64,000 nucleotides of DNA from Rhodoferax koreense (GTDB lineage Bacteria > Pseudomonadota > Gammaproteobacteria > Burkholderiales > Burkholderiaceae_C): positions 3,720,001-3,784,000 of the forward strand of contig NZ_CP019236.1 in the NCBI RefSeq assembly GCF_001955695.1, given 5' to 3'. The position numbers and the translations under genes are program-made. Under the pieces are notes generated by a model. That model was not told the DNA's origin. It did no database searches and saw only the letters and a program-made list of their open reading frames with translations. Positions 1 through 10,719 of this stretch are shown one piece after another. Position 1 is the first letter of the stretch. Each line of letters begins with the position of its first letter.

Positions 1-999
1 CATGTAGCCCAGCTGCGACAGCGTCGAATAGGCGACGACGCGCTTGATGTCGTTCTGGATGATGCCCAGGAAACCCATGAACAGCGCCGTGATCGAACCG
101 ATGACCATGATGAAGCTGAGCGCGGTGTCGCTGAGTTCGAACAGCGGCGACATCCGGGCTACCATGAAGATGCCGGCCGTCACCATCGTCGCGGCGTGGA
201 TCAGTGCGGAGATCGGTGTCGGGCCTTCCATGGAATCGGGCAGCCACACATGCAGCGGGAACTGCGCGCTCTTGCCCATCGCGCCGATGAACAGGCAAAT
301 GCAGATCACCGTGACCAGCATCCACTCCGTGCCGGGGAACGTCAGCTTGGCCAGTTCCTCGGACTTGGCGAAGGCTTCGCCGTAGTTGAGCGTGCCGGCA
401 TAGGCGGCGATCAGGCCGATGCCGAGGATGAAGCCGAAGTCGCCCACACGGTTGACCAGGAAGGCCTTCATGTTGGCGAAGATGGCGGTGGGCCGGTTGA
501 ACCAGAAGCCGATCAGCAGGTAGGACACCAGGCCCACGGCTTCCCAGCCGAAGAAGAGCTGCAGCATGTTGTTGCTCATGACGAGCATCAGCATGGAGAA
601 GGTGAACAGCGAGATGTAGGCGAAGAAGCGGTTGTAGCCTTCGTCTTCCTCCATGTAGCCGATGGTGTAGATGTGCACCATCAGCGACACGAAGGTCACG
701 ACGCACATCATCATCGCGGTCAGGCTGTCGATGAGGAAGCCGACTTCCATCTTCAGGCCGCCGACAACCATCCAGGTGTAGAGCGTTTCATTGAAGCGTG
801 CACCTTCGACCACGCTCTTGAGCGTCATCGCCGAGATGATGAAAGCCACCAGCACACCGAGGATGGTCAGCGTATGGCTGACCTTGCGGCTAATGACGTT
901 GCCGCCGAAGGCCGTGCCGAAAACACCGGCGAGCAAGGCACCGGCGAGCGGGGCCAGCGGTACCGCCAGCAGTGTCGAAGCTGAGAGGGTTTGACTCAT
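1..999 (-). CDS. nuoL: NADH-quinone oxidoreductase subunit L, C-terminally truncated by window edge
   Basis: This is the N-terminal 333 codons of NuoL, the large antiporter-like membrane subunit of proton-pumping complex I. The rest lies left of the window. The start ATG at 999 gives MSQTLSASTLLAVPLAPL, followed by hydrophobic segments. The reverse-strand translation stays open to base 1 and reads as a Mrp/NuoL-type multi-helix protein. It lies 24 bases downstream of nuoK, the usual nuoK-nuoL order, so it is part of the nuo operon. The identification rests on both the membrane character and the position. Confidence 0.93.
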   Translation of the reverse strand, partial: MSQTLSASTLLAVPLAPLAGALLAGVFGTAFGGNVISRKVSHTLTILGVLVAFIISAMTLKSVVEGARFNETLYTWMVVGGLKMEVGFLIDSLTAMMMCVVTFVSLMVHIYTIGYMEEDEGYNRFFAYISLFTFSMLMLVMSNNMLQLFFGWEAVGLVSYLLIGFWFNRPTAIFANMKAFLVNRVGDFGFILGIGLIAAYAGTLNYGEAFAKSEELAKLTFPGTEWMLVTVICICLFIGAMGKSAQFPLHVWLPDSMEGPTPISALIHAATMVTAGIFMVARMSPLFELSDTALSFIMVIGSITALFMGFLGIIQNDIKRVVAYSTLSQLGYM

Positions 1000-1023
1000 G
1001 TTGTTATTGATGAACCTTCAGGC

Positions 1024-1332
1024 TCAACCCTTGAGCGTGTTGAGTTCGTCCACATTGATGTTGGACTTGTTGCGGAACAGCAGCACCAGGATGGCCAGAC
1101 CGATGGCCGACTCCGCCGCCGCGACCGTGAGAATGAAGAACACGAAGATCTGGCCGTGCAAATCGCCCAGGTAATGGGAGAACGCGACGAAGTTCATGTT
1201 CACCGCCAGCAACATCAATTCGATGGCCATCAGCAGAACGATGAGATTCTTGCGGTTGAGGAAGATGCCGATGACCGACAGCGCGAACAGCATCGCGCCG
1301 AGCGAAAGGAAATGGCCAAGGGTCAAAGTCAT
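1024..1332 (-). CDS. nuoK: NADH-quinone oxidoreductase subunit K
   Basis: This is a 102-residue, three-helix membrane subunit of complex I that carries conserved proton-path glutamates. The sequence reads [20 protein letters not shown], then a helix with the family motif [16 protein letters not shown] and a third helix with [15 protein letters not shown]. Both glutamates (in AIELML and AAESAIG) are present. The length is normal for NuoK. The start codon overlaps the nuoJ stop by four bases, which indicates translational coupling inside the nuo operon. Confidence 0.97.
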   Translation of the reverse strand: MTLTLGHFLSLGAMLFALSVIGIFLNRKNLIVLLMAIELMLLAVNMNFVAFSHYLGDLHGQIFVFFILTVAAAESAIGLAILVLLFRNKSNINVDELNTLKG

Positions 1333-2003
1333 GCTTTTTTCTCCACGGTGGGCGATACGGCTGCGGCAGCCTCGGCCACCGGTTGCGGGGCCACCGGCGC
1401 CTGGGTCGCCGCCAGCCTGACCACGCTCAGGCGGTCGCGCGCCTTGACCCGAACCTGGTCAGAGGCATCGACGAACTTGCTGTCCTTGCGCTGGCGCAGC
1501 GTGAGCGCGATCGCCGCAATCATCGCCACCAGCAGGATCACCGCGGCGATCTCGAGAGGGAACAGGTATTCGGTATAGAGCAGCTTGCCCAACAGCTTGG
1601 TGTTGGACAACTCGTTGGCCACGGGCGAGGCCGTGGCGATCACCGCCTGCGGTGCATCCCGGAAGCCGCCCATGAGCACATAGGACATCTCCAGCGCGAT
1701 GACCACGCCGATGATGGCCGCCAGCGGGAAGTGTTTCCAGAATCCGCGACGCAGGCTATCGACATCGACGTCGAGCATCATCACCACGAACAGGAACAGC
1801 ACCATCACCGCGCCCAGGTACACCAGCACCAGCGTGATGGCCAGGAACTCGGCGCGCAGCAGCAGCCACACGGCGGCGGCCTGCGAGAAGGCAAGCATCA
1901 GGTACAGCACCGCATGCACGGGGTTGCGCGCGGTGATCACCCGAAATGCCGCGAACAACAGCACCGTCGAGAATAAATAGAAGAAACCGGTCTTAACATC
2001 CAT
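1329..2003 (-). CDS. nuoJ: NADH-quinone oxidoreductase subunit J
   Basis: NuoJ is a membrane subunit of complex I next to NuoK and NuoA in the proton channel arm. The 224 residues hold five hydrophobic segments, with the family stretch [20 protein letters not shown] near residues 28-47 and [18 protein letters not shown] near 58-77. A hydrophilic, Ala/Pro-rich tail of about 50 residues follows the last helix and ends in VEKKA; this tail is the variable part of the family. The gene sits between nuoI and nuoK and overlaps nuoK by four bases. Confidence 0.96.
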   Translation of the reverse strand: MDVKTGFFYLFSTVLLFAAFRVITARNPVHAVLYLMLAFSQAAAVWLLLRAEFLAITLVLVYLGAVMVLFLFVVMMLDVDVDSLRRGFWKHFPLAAIIGVVIALEMSYVLMGGFRDAPQAVIATASPVANELSNTKLLGKLLYTEYLFPLEIAAVILLVAMIAAIALTLRQRKDSKFVDASDQVRVKARDRLSVVRLAATQAPVAPQPVAEAAAAVSPTVEKKA

Positions 2004-2053
2004 GGGTTGGTTCTTTGTGCAGGGCAGTCAGGGCATCAACGACATCGATGGCA

Positions 2054-2551
2054 TCAACGGTACTTGGCATCGGCCGCCTTGGCCGCTGCAATCTCGGTTT
2101 CGTAGCGGTCACCCACGGCGAGCAGCATGTCCTTGGTGAAATACAGGTCGCCCCGTTTTTCGCCGTGGTATTCGAAAATGTGGGTCTCGACGATCGAATC
2201 CACCGGGCAGCTTTCTTCGCAGAAACCGCAGAAGATGCATTTGGTGAGGTCGATGTCGTAACGCGTGGTGCGGCGCGAACCGTCGTCACGCACGTCCGAC
2301 TCGATGGTGATCGCCATCGCCGGGCACACGGCTTCGCAGAGCTTGCAGGCGATGCAGCGCTCTTCGCCGTTCTCATAACGGCGCAACGCATGCAGGCCGC
2401 GAAAACGTGGCGAGATCGGCGTCTTTTCCTCGGGGAACTGCACCGTGACCTTGCGTTTGAACATGTACTTGCCGGTCAGCGCCATGCCCTTGAACAACTC
2501 GGCAAGCATGAAGCTGGAGACAAAATCCTTGACGGAAGCGACTGTCGTCAT
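2054..2551 (-). CDS. nuoI: NADH-quinone oxidoreductase subunit I (two 4Fe-4S ferredoxin-type subunit)
   Basis: NuoI carries iron-sulfur clusters N6a and N6b, which pass electrons through the peripheral arm of complex I toward NuoB. Two classical 4Fe-4S motifs are visible: [12 protein letters not shown] near residue 67 and [12 protein letters not shown] near residue 106. The protein is about 165 residues, normal for the family. A GTG lies one codon upstream of the chosen ATG (2551). The ATG is preferred because the purine-rich GGGAGGA upstream is better spaced from it, giving [13 protein letters not shown]. The gene lies between nuoH and nuoJ with short gaps. Confidence 0.96.
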   Translation of the reverse strand: MTTVASVKDFVSSFMLAELFKGMALTGKYMFKRKVTVQFPEEKTPISPRFRGLHALRRYENGEERCIACKLCEAVCPAMAITIESDVRDDGSRRTTRYDIDLTKCIFCGFCEESCPVDSIVETHIFEYHGEKRGDLYFTKDMLLAVGDRYETEIAAAKAADAKYR

Positions 2552-2563
2552 CACATCCTCCCT

Positions 2564-3640
2564 TTATTTCCAGATATTGAACGAGGTCTGCATCCAGCCG
2601 CCGACCAGCACCAGCCAGACCAGCGTGACCGGAATGAAGATCTTCCAGCCCAGGCGCATGATCTGGTCGTAGCGAAAGCGCGGGAACGTGGCACGCACCC
2701 AGATGAACAGCGACACGACGAAGAAGGTCTTGAGGCCCAGCCAGATCCAACCCGGAATGAAGTCGAGGAAGGCCACGGGTGACAGCCAGCCGCCCAGGAA
2801 CATCAGCGCGGCGAGGATCGACACCAGCCACATGCTGGCGTATTCGGCCAGGAAGAAGATGGCGAAGCCCATGCCCGAATACTCGACCATGTGGCCCGCC
2901 ACGATTTCCGCTTCGCCTTCGACCACGTCGAAGGGGTGACGGTTCGTCTCGGCCACGCCGGAGATCACGTAGACCATGAAGATCGGCAACAGCGGCAGCC
3001 AGTTCCACGACAGGATGCCGAAGCCGTGGTCCGCCGCCATGCCGCGCCCTTGCGAGGCCACGACGTCGCCGAGGTTCAGGCTGCCGGTGACCATGATCAC
3101 CACCACCAGGCAGAAGCCCATGGCGATTTCGTAGCTCACCATCTGAGCCGAAGCGCGCAATGCGCCCAGGAAAGCGTATTTCGAGTTGGAAGCCCAGCCG
3201 GCGATGATCACACCGTACACCTCGATCGAAGTGATGGCCATGATCAACAGCAGGCCGGCGTTCACGTTGGCCAACACCGTCTCGGGGCCGAACGGAATGG
3301 CGACCCACGCGGCCAGGGCCGGCATGATCGCCATGATCGGGCCGAGGCGGAACAGGCCCGGGCTGGCCGCCGTCGGGTTGATCATTTCCTTCGTCAGCAG
3401 CTTCAGTGCATCCGCGATCGGCTGCAGCAGGCCCAGCGGGCCGACCCGGTTGGGGCCGTGGCGCACCTGGATCCAGCCGAGCAGCTTGCGCTCCCACAGC
3501 GTCAGATAAGCCACCGCACCCATCAGCGGGGCCAGCACGAGCACGATCTTGAGCAGGGTCCAGATGACCGGCCAGGCCAAGCCCGACCACCATCCGTGGG
3601 CGACCAGGTTCAGGCCGCCGTTGTAGAACGAATCGATCAT
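2564..3640 (-). CDS. nuoH: NADH-quinone oxidoreductase subunit H
   Basis: NuoH is the membrane subunit that forms most of the quinone chamber and joins the peripheral and membrane arms of complex I. The 358 residues contain about eight hydrophobic segments. The family motifs [20 protein letters not shown] (residues 44-63) and [20 protein letters not shown] (near 226-245) are both intact, the latter being the acidic quinone-site loop. The start ATG overlaps the nuoG stop by four bases, and nuoI follows 12 bases downstream. Confidence 0.97.
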   Translation of the reverse strand: MIDSFYNGGLNLVAHGWWSGLAWPVIWTLLKIVLVLAPLMGAVAYLTLWERKLLGWIQVRHGPNRVGPLGLLQPIADALKLLTKEMINPTAASPGLFRLGPIMAIMPALAAWVAIPFGPETVLANVNAGLLLIMAITSIEVYGVIIAGWASNSKYAFLGALRASAQMVSYEIAMGFCLVVVIMVTGSLNLGDVVASQGRGMAADHGFGILSWNWLPLLPIFMVYVISGVAETNRHPFDVVEGEAEIVAGHMVEYSGMGFAIFFLAEYASMWLVSILAALMFLGGWLSPVAFLDFIPGWIWLGLKTFFVVSLFIWVRATFPRFRYDQIMRLGWKIFIPVTLVWLVLVGGWMQTSFNIWK

Positions 3641-5778
3641 GCCGCCACCTCCTCGGCTGCGTACAGGCTGGCTTGGCGCGCGTCGGCCGTCATCTGCAAC
3701 GACGTCGCGCGGCGCACGATGCCGTCGAGCTGGTAGATGCTCGCCACCGCGGGCACACCGGCCGGCGCGGTCGCGGTGAATGCCGCATCACTGGCGTTCG
3801 ACAGCACATCGGCCGGCAGTTGCGCGACACCGGCAAGTGCCGGCGTACCACGTGCCAGCACGTCGGTCGTTGACTCGAAGTCGAAACCCGGCAGACCCAG
3901 CAGATTGGCCAGCACGCGCAGCACCTTCCAGGCCGGACGCGTTTCGCCGAGCGGCTTGACCACGGCGTGGAAGCCCTGGACGCGGCCTTCGGCGTTGATG
4001 AAGGTGCCCGAAGTCTCGGTGAACGGTGCGATCGGCAGCAACACGTCGCTGATCTGCAGGTTGGCCTTGAACGGGCTCAGCGTGACGACCATCTGGGCCT
4101 TGTTCAGGCCGGCCAGGGCACGCGCGCCGTCGGCGGCATCGAAGGCCGGCTCGGTGTTCAGCAACAGCACGGCCTTCAGGGCGCCATCCATCATCTGGCC
4201 CGCGTTCAGGCCGCCCTGCCCCGGCAATGCGCCGACAAGCTGCGCGCCGACGGTGTTGGCGGCTTCCGTGAGGTAGCCGACGGAGGCGCCGGTCTCCGTG
4301 GCGATCCAGTTGGCCAGGGCCAGCAGGTGGGATGCATGGCCGTGGTGCGCCGCGGCATTGCCCAGCAGGATCGCCTTGCGGGTACCGGCCAGCAAGCCCT
4401 TGGCGATGGCCTTGGCCGCGTCGCCGGCGTCACCTTGTACAGGTGCGGCAATTTCCTTGGCGCCGGCAATCGCGATGGCGACTTCACCCAGTGCCTGCAC
4501 CCAGGCCGATGGCTCGGCCAACAGCGTGTTGGCCACAGACATGGCCCAATCGTAGCCCTGCGCATTCAGCGCGTGCACTTTGCAGCCGCGGCGAGCTGCC
4601 TGGCGGATGCGCTGCGCGAACAGCGGATGATCCTTGCGCAGGTTCGAGCCGACGACCAGCACCTGCTGCAATTGCGACAGCGAGGCGATCGGCGTACCGA
4701 GCCAGCGCACCTTGCCCGGCAGGTTCACGAACTCCGCGTGGCGCAGGCGGTGGTCGATGTTTTCGCTGCCCAGGCCGCGCATCAGCGCGCCGGCCAGGAA
4801 CAATTCTTCCACCGTGCTGTGCGGGCTGGCCAGCGTGCCGATGCCCTGTGCACCGTGATCCGCCTTGATCTGGCGCAGCCCGTTGGCCACATACTCGAGG
4901 GCGGTCTGCCAGTCGACGGTCCTCCATTCACCGCCCTGCTTGAGCATGGGCTGGGTCAGGCGTTCATCGCTGTTCAGGGCTTCGTAGGAAAAACGATCGC
5001 GGTCGGCGATCCAGCATTCGTTGACGTCCTCGTTCTCCAGAGGCACGACGCGCATGACCTTGTTGTTCTTGACCTGGACGATCAGGTTGGCCCCGGTGGA
5101 ATCGTGTGGGCTGACCGACTTGCGGCGGCCGAGTTCCCAGGTGCGGGCGCTGTAGCGGAACGGCTTGCTGGTCAGCGCGCCGACGGGGCAGATGTCGATC
5201 ATGTTGCCCGAGAGTTCGGAGTCGACCGTATCGTTGACCACGGTGGTGATCTCGGAATGCTCACCGCGGTGGATCATGCCGAGTTCCATCACACCGGCCA
5301 CTTCCTGGCCGAACCGCACGCAGCGGGTGCAATGGATGCAGCGGCTCATCTCCTCCATCGAGATCAGCGGGCCCACGTCCTTGTGGAACACCACGCGTTT
5401 TTCTTCCTGGTAGCGCGACGAGGAACCGCCGTAGCCCACGGCCAGATCCTGCAGCTGGCATTCGCCACCCTGGTCGCAGATCGGGCAATCCAGCGGGTGG
5501 TTGATCAGCAGGAATTCCATGACCGACTGCTGCGCCTTCAGCGCCTTGTCGCTCTTGGTGCGCACGATCATGCCCTGCGTCACGGGCGTGGCGCAGGCCG
5601 GCATCGGCTTGGGCGCCTTTTCCACGTCGACCAGGCACATGCGGCAGTTGGCCGCGATGCTCAGTTTCTTGTGGTAGCAAAAATGGGGAATGTAGGTGCC
5701 GGCCTTGTCGGCTGCATGCATGATCATGCTGCCTTCGGTGACATCCACCTTCTGTCCGTCGAGTTCGATTTCAACCAT
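3637..5778 (-). CDS. nuoG: NADH-quinone oxidoreductase subunit G
   Basis: NuoG is the large iron-sulfur subunit of the peripheral arm of complex I, built on a molybdopterin-oxidoreductase scaffold. The N terminus reads [19 protein letters not shown], a ferredoxin fold with cysteines in HFCYHKK and [10 protein letters not shown] for the 2Fe-2S cluster. Next come the His/Cys motif [18 protein letters not shown] and the 4Fe-4S motifs [11 protein letters not shown] and [10 protein letters not shown]. The C-terminal ~450 residues are a degenerate molybdopterin-type domain. The frame is open far upstream, but the ATG at 5778 starts the conserved domain and follows nuoF by about 40 bases. At 713 residues it is shorter than the roughly 900-residue enterobacterial protein. 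Confidence 0.96.
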   Translation of the reverse strand: MVEIELDGQKVDVTEGSMIMHAADKAGTYIPHFCYHKKLSIAANCRMCLVDVEKAPKPMPACATPVTQGMIVRTKSDKALKAQQSVMEFLLINHPLDCPICDQGGECQLQDLAVGYGGSSSRYQEEKRVVFHKDVGPLISMEEMSRCIHCTRCVRFGQEVAGVMELGMIHRGEHSEITTVVNDTVDSELSGNMIDICPVGALTSKPFRYSARTWELGRRKSVSPHDSTGANLIVQVKNNKVMRVVPLENEDVNECWIADRDRFSYEALNSDERLTQPMLKQGGEWRTVDWQTALEYVANGLRQIKADHGAQGIGTLASPHSTVEELFLAGALMRGLGSENIDHRLRHAEFVNLPGKVRWLGTPIASLSQLQQVLVVGSNLRKDHPLFAQRIRQAARRGCKVHALNAQGYDWAMSVANTLLAEPSAWVQALGEVAIAIAGAKEIAAPVQGDAGDAAKAIAKGLLAGTRKAILLGNAAAHHGHASHLLALANWIATETGASVGYLTEAANTVGAQLVGALPGQGGLNAGQMMDGALKAVLLLNTEPAFDAADGARALAGLNKAQMVVTLSPFKANLQISDVLLPIAPFTETSGTFINAEGRVQGFHAVVKPLGETRPAWKVLRVLANLLGLPGFDFESTTDVLARGTPALAGVAQLPADVLSNASDAAFTATAPAGVPAVASIYQLDGIVRRATSLQMTADARQASLYAAEEVAA

Positions 5779-5819
5779 ATTTTTTCGGGCTTTTCTGGCG
5801 CTTGAGGCGTTCGGGGCGC

Positions 5820-7184
5820 TTAAGCCTGCGTGGCCGTCTGCGTCGTGTTCTTGGCAATGAGCGCTTCGAACTCGGGGCGGAAATGCTTGATCATGGCGCG
5901 CACCGGCATGGCGGCGGCATCGCCGAGCGCACAGATGGTACGGCCCTGGATGTTGTCGGCCACCGAGTTCAGCAGGTCCAGGTCGCTGGGCCGGCCATGC
6001 CCGGTGTGGATGCGATCGACCATCCGCCACAGCCAGCCCGTGCCTTCACGGCAAGGCGTGCACTGGCCGCAGGATTCATGCATGTAGAAATACGACAGGC
6101 GCTTGAGCGACTCCACCATGCAGCGGCTGTCGTCCATCACGATCACCGCGCCCGAGCCGAGCATCGAGCCAGCCTTGGCGATGGCGTCGTAGTCCATCGT
6201 GGTTTCCATCATGATCGCAGCCGGCAGCACCGGTGCCGACGAACCACCGGGAATCACGGCCTTGAGCTTGCGGCCCTTGCGCACGCCACCGGCGAGTTCG
6301 AGCAGCTTGGAAAAAGGCGTGCCCAACGGGATTTCATAGTTGCCCGGCAATTCGACGTCACCCGAGACCGAGAAGATCTTGGTGCCGCCGTTGTTGGGCT
6401 TGCCACATTCGAGATAAGCCTGGCCGCCGTTGCGGATGATCCAGGGCACGGCCGCGAAGGTCTCGGTGTTGTTGATCGTGGTGGGCTTGCCATACAGGCC
6501 GAAGCTGGCCGGGAAAGGCGGCTTGAACCGAGGCTGGCCCTTCTTGCCTTCGAGCGACTCAAGCAAGGCGGTTTCTTCGCCACAGATGTAGGCACCGAAG
6601 CCGTGGGCCGCGTGCAGCTGGAAATTGAAGCTGCTGCCCAGAATGCCATCACCCAGGTAGCCAGCCGCGCGGGCCTCTTCGAGCGCTTCTTCGAAACGCT
6701 CGTAGGTCTGGAAGATCTCGCCGTGGATGTAGTTGTAGCCGAGGCTGATGCCCATCGCATAGGCCGCGATGATCATGCCTTCGATGACGATGTGCGGGTT
6801 GTACTGCAGCAGGTCGCGATCCTTGCAGGTACCGGGTTCGCCTTCGTCGGAATTGCACACCAGATGCTTCTGCCCGGGGAACTGGCGCGGCATGAAGCTC
6901 CACTTCAATCCGGTCGGGAAACCAGCACCGCCACGGCCGCGCAGACCGGATTCCTTCACCGTCGCGATGACCTGGTCCTGCGTCAAGCCGGCTTCATTGC
7001 CGGCCACGCCGTCCTTGCCCAGGATCTTGCGCAGGGCCTGGTAGCCGCCGCGCGCTTCGTAGTCCTTCAGGCGCCAGTTGCTGCCATCGAGGTCGGCATA
7101 GATCTGGGGGTTGATGTGCCGGCCGTGGAAACAGGTTTGCACACCCGTTGCCTGGAACTGGGAAAGCACTTGCTGCGCGTTCAT
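5820..7184 (-). CDS. nuoF: NADH-quinone oxidoreductase subunit F (NADH- and FMN-binding)
   Basis: NuoF oxidises NADH, holds the FMN and carries cluster N3. The 454-residue product shows the nucleotide/FMN loop [18 protein letters not shown], the FMN-associated [15 protein letters not shown], and the C-terminal cluster motif [15 protein letters not shown]. The frame is open far upstream, but the ATG at 7184 gives [19 protein letters not shown] and overlaps the nuoE stop by four bases, which fixes the start by coupling. Confidence 0.97.
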   Translation of the reverse strand: MNAQQVLSQFQATGVQTCFHGRHINPQIYADLDGSNWRLKDYEARGGYQALRKILGKDGVAGNEAGLTQDQVIATVKESGLRGRGGAGFPTGLKWSFMPRQFPGQKHLVCNSDEGEPGTCKDRDLLQYNPHIVIEGMIIAAYAMGISLGYNYIHGEIFQTYERFEEALEEARAAGYLGDGILGSSFNFQLHAAHGFGAYICGEETALLESLEGKKGQPRFKPPFPASFGLYGKPTTINNTETFAAVPWIIRNGGQAYLECGKPNNGGTKIFSVSGDVELPGNYEIPLGTPFSKLLELAGGVRKGRKLKAVIPGGSSAPVLPAAIMMETTMDYDAIAKAGSMLGSGAVIVMDDSRCMVESLKRLSYFYMHESCGQCTPCREGTGWLWRMVDRIHTGHGRPSDLDLLNSVADNIQGRTICALGDAAAMPVRAMIKHFRPEFEALIAKNTTQTATQA

Positions 7185-7726
7185 GGCTGAGCTTCCGTTT
7201 GGGGCGCACCGCTGTCTGCGGCGCGCAGGCCATCGATCAACTGGTCCAGCTTCTCGTTGGTCATGAAACTGCACATCGTGAGGTCGTTGACCAGCATCAC
7301 CGGCGAGTCGGCGCACGCGCCGAGGCATTCGCTCTGCTGCAGCGTGAACATGCCATCCGCCGTGGTCTCGCCCATCGTGACGCCGAGCTTGTGCTCGAGA
7401 TGGTGCAAGGCCTTGTAGCCGTCGCGCAGCTGGCACGGCAGGTTGGTGCAGACGTTGAGCTTGAACTTGCCCATCGGATGCTGGTTGTACATGTTGTAGA
7501 ACGTGGTGACCTCGTGCACCGCGATCACCGGCATGCCGAGGTGTGCGGCGATCTGGCGTTCGCTGTCCATGCTCACGAAGCCTTGCTCGCGCTGCACGAT
7601 GGTCAGGCAGGCCATGACCGCCGACTGTTTCTGGTCGGCCGGGTACTTGGCCACTTCGCGGTCGAACAGGGCCAGTGTCGCTGCCGACAGGGGCACGGTT
7701 TGTCCAGGCTCGTGGTGGGCGCTCAT
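7181..7726 (-). CDS. nuoE: NADH-quinone oxidoreductase subunit E (2Fe-2S, thioredoxin-like)
   Basis: NuoE is the 24-kDa-type subunit with the N1a 2Fe-2S cluster, paired with NuoF. The 181-residue protein has a helical N-terminal half ([18 protein letters not shown], then [14 protein letters not shown]). The cluster cysteines follow as CTNLPCQ (C-x4-C) and [11 protein letters not shown]. It overlaps nuoD by four bases upstream and nuoF by four bases downstream. Confidence 0.96.
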   Translation of the reverse strand: MSAHHEPGQTVPLSAATLALFDREVAKYPADQKQSAVMACLTIVQREQGFVSMDSERQIAAHLGMPVIAVHEVTTFYNMYNQHPMGKFKLNVCTNLPCQLRDGYKALHHLEHKLGVTMGETTADGMFTLQQSECLGACADSPVMLVNDLTMCSFMTNEKLDQLIDGLRAADSGAPQTEAQP

Positions 7727-8976
7727 CGGTCAATCTCTCCAAACACAATGTCCAAGGTGCCGATGATCGCCACGGCATCGGCGATCATGTGGCCACGCGT
7801 CATCTCGTCCAACGCGGACAGGTGGACGAAGCCCGGCGGACGGATCTTCAGCCGGTAAGGCTTGTTGGCGCCATCGCTGATCAGGTAGATGCCGAACTCG
7901 CCCTTGGGATGCTCCACCGCCGCATAGGCTTCGCCCTCGGGCACATGGAAACCTTCGGTGAACAGCTTGAAATGGTGGATCAGCTCTTCCATGTTGGACT
8001 TCATGGATTCGCGCGATGGCGAGGCGATCTTGTGGTTGTCGGTGATCACCGGGCCGGGGTTCACACGCAGCCAGTCCACGCATTGCTTGATGATGCGGTT
8101 GGACTGGTTCATCTCCTCCATGCGCACCAGGTAGCGGTCGTAGCAGTCGCCCGTCTTGCCCAGTGGAATGTCGAAGTCGACGCGGTCGTAAGCGTCGTAC
8201 GGTTGCTTCTTGCGCAGGTCCCAGGCGATGCCGGAGCCGCGCAGCATGGGGCCGGTGAGACCGAGGTTCAGCGCACGTTCCGGCTCCATCACGCCGATGC
8301 CGACCGTGCGCTGTTTCCAGATGCGGTTCTCGGTCAGCAACGTATGGTATTCGGACAGATAGGTCGGGAAACGCTTGGTGAAGTCGTCAATGAAGTCGAG
8401 CATCGAACCCTGGCGGTTCTCGTTCATCGCCGCCAGCGCCTTGGCGTTCTTGATCTTGCTGACCTTGTACTGCGGCATGGTGTCCGGCAGGTCGCGGTAG
8501 ACGCCACCTGGACGGAAATAGGCCGCGTGCATGCGCGCGCCGGACACGGCCTCGTACATGTCGAACAGGTCTTCGCGCTCGCGGAAGGCGTAGATCAGGA
8601 TGGTCGAGCTGCCGCAGTCGTTGCCGTGCGAGCCGAGCCACATCAGGTGGTTGAGCAGGCGCGTGATCTCGGAGAACATCACGCGGATGTACTGCGCACG
8701 GATCGGCACTTCGATGCCGAGCAGCTTCTCGATGGCCAGGCAATACGCGTGTTCGTTGGACATCATGGACACGTAGTCCAGACGGTCCATATAAGGCAGG
8801 GACTGGATGAAGGTCTTGCTCTCGGCCAGCTTCTCGGTCGCGCGATGCAGCAACCCGATGTGCGGGTCGGCGCGCTGCACGACTTCGCCGTCGAGCTCGA
8901 GCACGAGGCGCAACACGCCGTGGGCCGCAGGATGCTGCGGGCCGAAGTTGAGGGTGTAGTTCTTGATTTCTGCCAT
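7723..8976 (-). CDS. nuoD: NADH-quinone oxidoreductase subunit D
   Basis: NuoD is the 49-kDa-type subunit, descended from the hydrogenase large subunit, which forms the quinone-binding pocket with NuoB. The 417 residues begin [20 protein letters not shown]; the GPQHPAAHG loop contributes the quinone-site histidine. Other family landmarks are [30 protein letters not shown] and the C-terminal [18 protein letters not shown], ending in [12 protein letters not shown]. It is a separate gene from nuoC, not the NuoCD fusion of enterobacteria. Confidence 0.98.
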   Translation of the reverse strand: MAEIKNYTLNFGPQHPAAHGVLRLVLELDGEVVQRADPHIGLLHRATEKLAESKTFIQSLPYMDRLDYVSMMSNEHAYCLAIEKLLGIEVPIRAQYIRVMFSEITRLLNHLMWLGSHGNDCGSSTILIYAFREREDLFDMYEAVSGARMHAAYFRPGGVYRDLPDTMPQYKVSKIKNAKALAAMNENRQGSMLDFIDDFTKRFPTYLSEYHTLLTENRIWKQRTVGIGVMEPERALNLGLTGPMLRGSGIAWDLRKKQPYDAYDRVDFDIPLGKTGDCYDRYLVRMEEMNQSNRIIKQCVDWLRVNPGPVITDNHKIASPSRESMKSNMEELIHHFKLFTEGFHVPEGEAYAAVEHPKGEFGIYLISDGANKPYRLKIRPPGFVHLSALDEMTRGHMIADAVAIIGTLDIVFGEIDR

Positions 8977-9001
8977 GGTCGGTCACATGAAGCCGCGGGG
9001 C

Positions 9002-9610
9002 CTACTTGCGTCCTCCATATTTGTCTTCACGGATGATGCGCGGCGTGATCTCGCGCGGCTCGATGCTCACGGGCTCGTACACGACGCGGCGACGCTCAGG
9101 GTCGTAGCGCATCTCGACATGGCCCGACAGCGGGAAATCCTTGCGGAACGGATGGCCGACGAAGCCGTAATCGGTGAGGATGCGGCGCAGGTCGTTGTGG
9201 CCTTCAAAGACGATGCCGAACAGGTCGAACGCTTCGCGTTCGAACCAGTTGGCCGAACTCCACAGGTCCATGACCGAGGCCAGCACGGGAAAATCGTCGT
9301 CGGGGCAGAACACCTTGACGCGCACGCGCTGGTTCAAGCTCACCGAGATCAGGTGCGAGACCACGCAGTAGCGCGGGCCGTCCCAGGTTTCGTCCTTATA
9401 GGTCGAGTAGTCGACACCACACAGGTCGATCAACTGCTCGAACTTGCAGCCAGGCGCGCTCTGCAGCGTGCGCATCACCTCCAGGTAATGCGCGGCGTCG
9501 ACGACGACCGTGACCTCGCCCAGCGCCACGGCGATGCGGCGGGCCTTGTCGCCCAGCACGGCGGCGATGGTGGTTTTGAGCGCCTCGGGATGGATGGCAA
9601 CGTCAGACAT
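9002..9610 (-). CDS. nuoC: NADH-quinone oxidoreductase subunit C
   Basis: NuoC is the 30-kDa-type peripheral subunit that packs against NuoD. The 202-residue product starts [20 protein letters not shown]. It carries the family blocks [33 protein letters not shown] and [20 protein letters not shown]. The frame continues upstream across nuoB, but the ATG at 9610 lies eight bases after the nuoB stop and begins the family domain. The nuoD start lies 25 bases downstream. Confidence 0.96.
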   Translation of the reverse strand: MSDVAIHPEALKTTIAAVLGDKARRIAVALGEVTVVVDAAHYLEVMRTLQSAPGCKFEQLIDLCGVDYSTYKDETWDGPRYCVVSHLISVSLNQRVRVKVFCPDDDFPVLASVMDLWSSANWFEREAFDLFGIVFEGHNDLRRILTDYGFVGHPFRKDFPLSGHVEMRYDPERRRVVYEPVSIEPREITPRIIREDKYGGRK

Positions 9611-9618
9611 TTGGCTCT

Positions 9619-10098
9619 TCAATCCCGTGCGATGGTGTTGGTGCGGCGAATCTTCTGCTGCAACTGGATGATGCCGTAGAGCAGTGCCTCGGCCGTGGGT
9701 GGACAGCCCGGCACGTAGACATCGACCGGGACGATGCGGTCGCAGCCGCGCACGACGGAATAGCTGTAGTGGTAGTAACCACCGCCATTGGCGCAGGAAC
9801 CCATCGACAACACCCAGCGTGGCTCGGACATCTGGTCGTAGACCTTGCGCAGTGCCGGCGCCATCTTGTTGCACAAGGTGCCGGCCACGATCATCAGATC
9901 GGATTGGCGCGGACTGGCCCGGAACACCTCGGAACCGAAGCGCCCGATGTCGTAGCGCGCGGCCGCCGCATGCATCATCTCGACCGCGCAGCAGGCCAGG
10001 CCGAAGGTCATGGGCCACAGGGAGCCCGTCTTGGCCCAGTTCACCACGGAGTCATAACTCGTGGTGACAAAGCCTTCCTTGAGTACACCTTCAATCAT
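9619..10098 (-). CDS. nuoB: NADH-quinone oxidoreductase subunit B (N2 cluster)
   Basis: NuoB carries the terminal N2 4Fe-4S cluster, which hands electrons to quinone. The adjacent cysteines in [12 protein letters not shown] and the further cluster cysteines in [13 protein letters not shown] and [12 protein letters not shown] are present. The 159-residue product begins [19 protein letters not shown]. An in-frame ATG 15 codons upstream would overlap the nuoA coding end and lacks conserved sequence, so the ATG at 10098, four bases after the nuoA stop, is chosen. Confidence 0.96.
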   Translation of the reverse strand: MIEGVLKEGFVTTSYDSVVNWAKTGSLWPMTFGLACCAVEMMHAAAARYDIGRFGSEVFRASPRQSDLMIVAGTLCNKMAPALRKVYDQMSEPRWVLSMGSCANGGGYYHYSYSVVRGCDRIVPVDVYVPGCPPTAEALLYGIIQLQQKIRRTNTIARD

Positions 10099-10102
10099 CT
10101 GA

Positions 10103-10462
10103 TCACTCCCAGTCGAGGGCGCCTTTTTTCCACATGTAGACAAATCCGAACGTGAGCACCGCCACGAACTCCAGGCCGAACAGGAAACCCACCAGACCGA
10201 TTTCCTTGAAAGCGGCAGCCCACGGGATCAGGAACGCCGTTTCCAGATCGAACAGAATGAAAAGAATGGCCACGAGGTAGTAGCGCACATCGAACTTCAT
10301 GCGGGCATCTTCGAAGGCCTCGAAGCCGCATTCGTAAGGGGAGTTCTTGGCACTGTCCGGACGATTCGGACCCAGGATGTAGCCCAATACCTGGGGCGCC
10401 ACGCCGACGCCAATTCCGACCAAGATGAACAAAAGGACAGGGAGGTACTGGTCGAGGTTCAT
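10103..10462 (-). CDS. nuoA: NADH-quinone oxidoreductase subunit A
   Basis: NuoA is a small three-helix membrane subunit of complex I and the first gene of the operon. The 119 residues start [20 protein letters not shown]. They contain the conserved loop [20 protein letters not shown], with the cysteine that senses the active/deactive transition in other species, and then [15 protein letters not shown] tRNA-Leu gene and a perfect 11-bp hairpin lie just upstream on the same strand, so nuo transcripts may be initiated at or read through the tRNA. Confidence 0.97.
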   Translation of the reverse strand: MNLDQYLPVLLFILVGIGVGVAPQVLGYILGPNRPDSAKNSPYECGFEAFEDARMKFDVRYYLVAILFILFDLETAFLIPWAAAFKEIGLVGFLFGLEFVAVLTFGFVYMWKKGALDWE

Positions 10463-10483
10463 CTTGAGGTTCTATCACCGCTG

Positions 10484-10513
10484 AAGTCCACCGGATGCCT
10501 GCCCGGTGGACTT
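10484..10513 (-). promoter_or_regulatory. Perfect hairpin in the leader between tRNA-Leu and nuoA
   Basis: An 11-bp perfect inverted repeat (arms 10484-10494 and 10503-10513, core aagtccaccgg) with an 8-base loop sits between the tRNA 3' end and the nuoA start. Read in the direction of the genes, no U-run follows the stem, so it is a poor intrinsic terminator. It could mark processing, protect a 3' end, or lie in the nuo leader. The function is inferred; only the structure is directly visible. Confidence 0.5.
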
Positions 10514-10519
10514 TTGTAT

Positions 10520-10604
10520 TGGTGCGGTCGGCGAGACTCGAACTCGCACAGCTTTCGCCACTACCCCCTCAAGATAGCGTGTCTACCAATTTCACCACGA
10601 CCGC
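10520..10604 (-). tRNA. tRNA-Leu (anticodon GAG)
   Basis: The minus strand folds as a class II tRNA. The acceptor arms are GCGGTCG (10604-10598) and CGACCGC (10531-10525), followed by A and an encoded CCA ending at 10520. A D-loop with GGTAGAC is present. The anticodon stem CTATC/GGTAG holds the loop TTGAGGG, giving anticodon GAG. A long variable arm follows, then the T-loop GTTCGAGTC. It lies between secG and nuoA on the same strand, an arrangement I recognise from related betaproteobacteria. Confidence 0.95.
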
Positions 10605-10719
10605 GGTTTTTGCTATACGGATGGCATGAGGAACCTTGCGGTTGTTGGCTTTCCGTACAGCTTAAGAGTTTACCCTGAAACACCTGCTTTTCCGAGCGAG
10701 GTGCCAAATTCGGCACAGA

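Noticed and set aside
196..7858. Several long plus-strand open frames opposite the nuo operon
   Set aside because: They are mirror frames of strongly conserved complex I subunits and show no recognisable domains or ribosome-binding sites.
10701..10716. Short inverted repeat gtgcc..ggcac just after secG as a terminator
   Set aside because: The stem is only five base pairs and no U-run follows on the minus strand.
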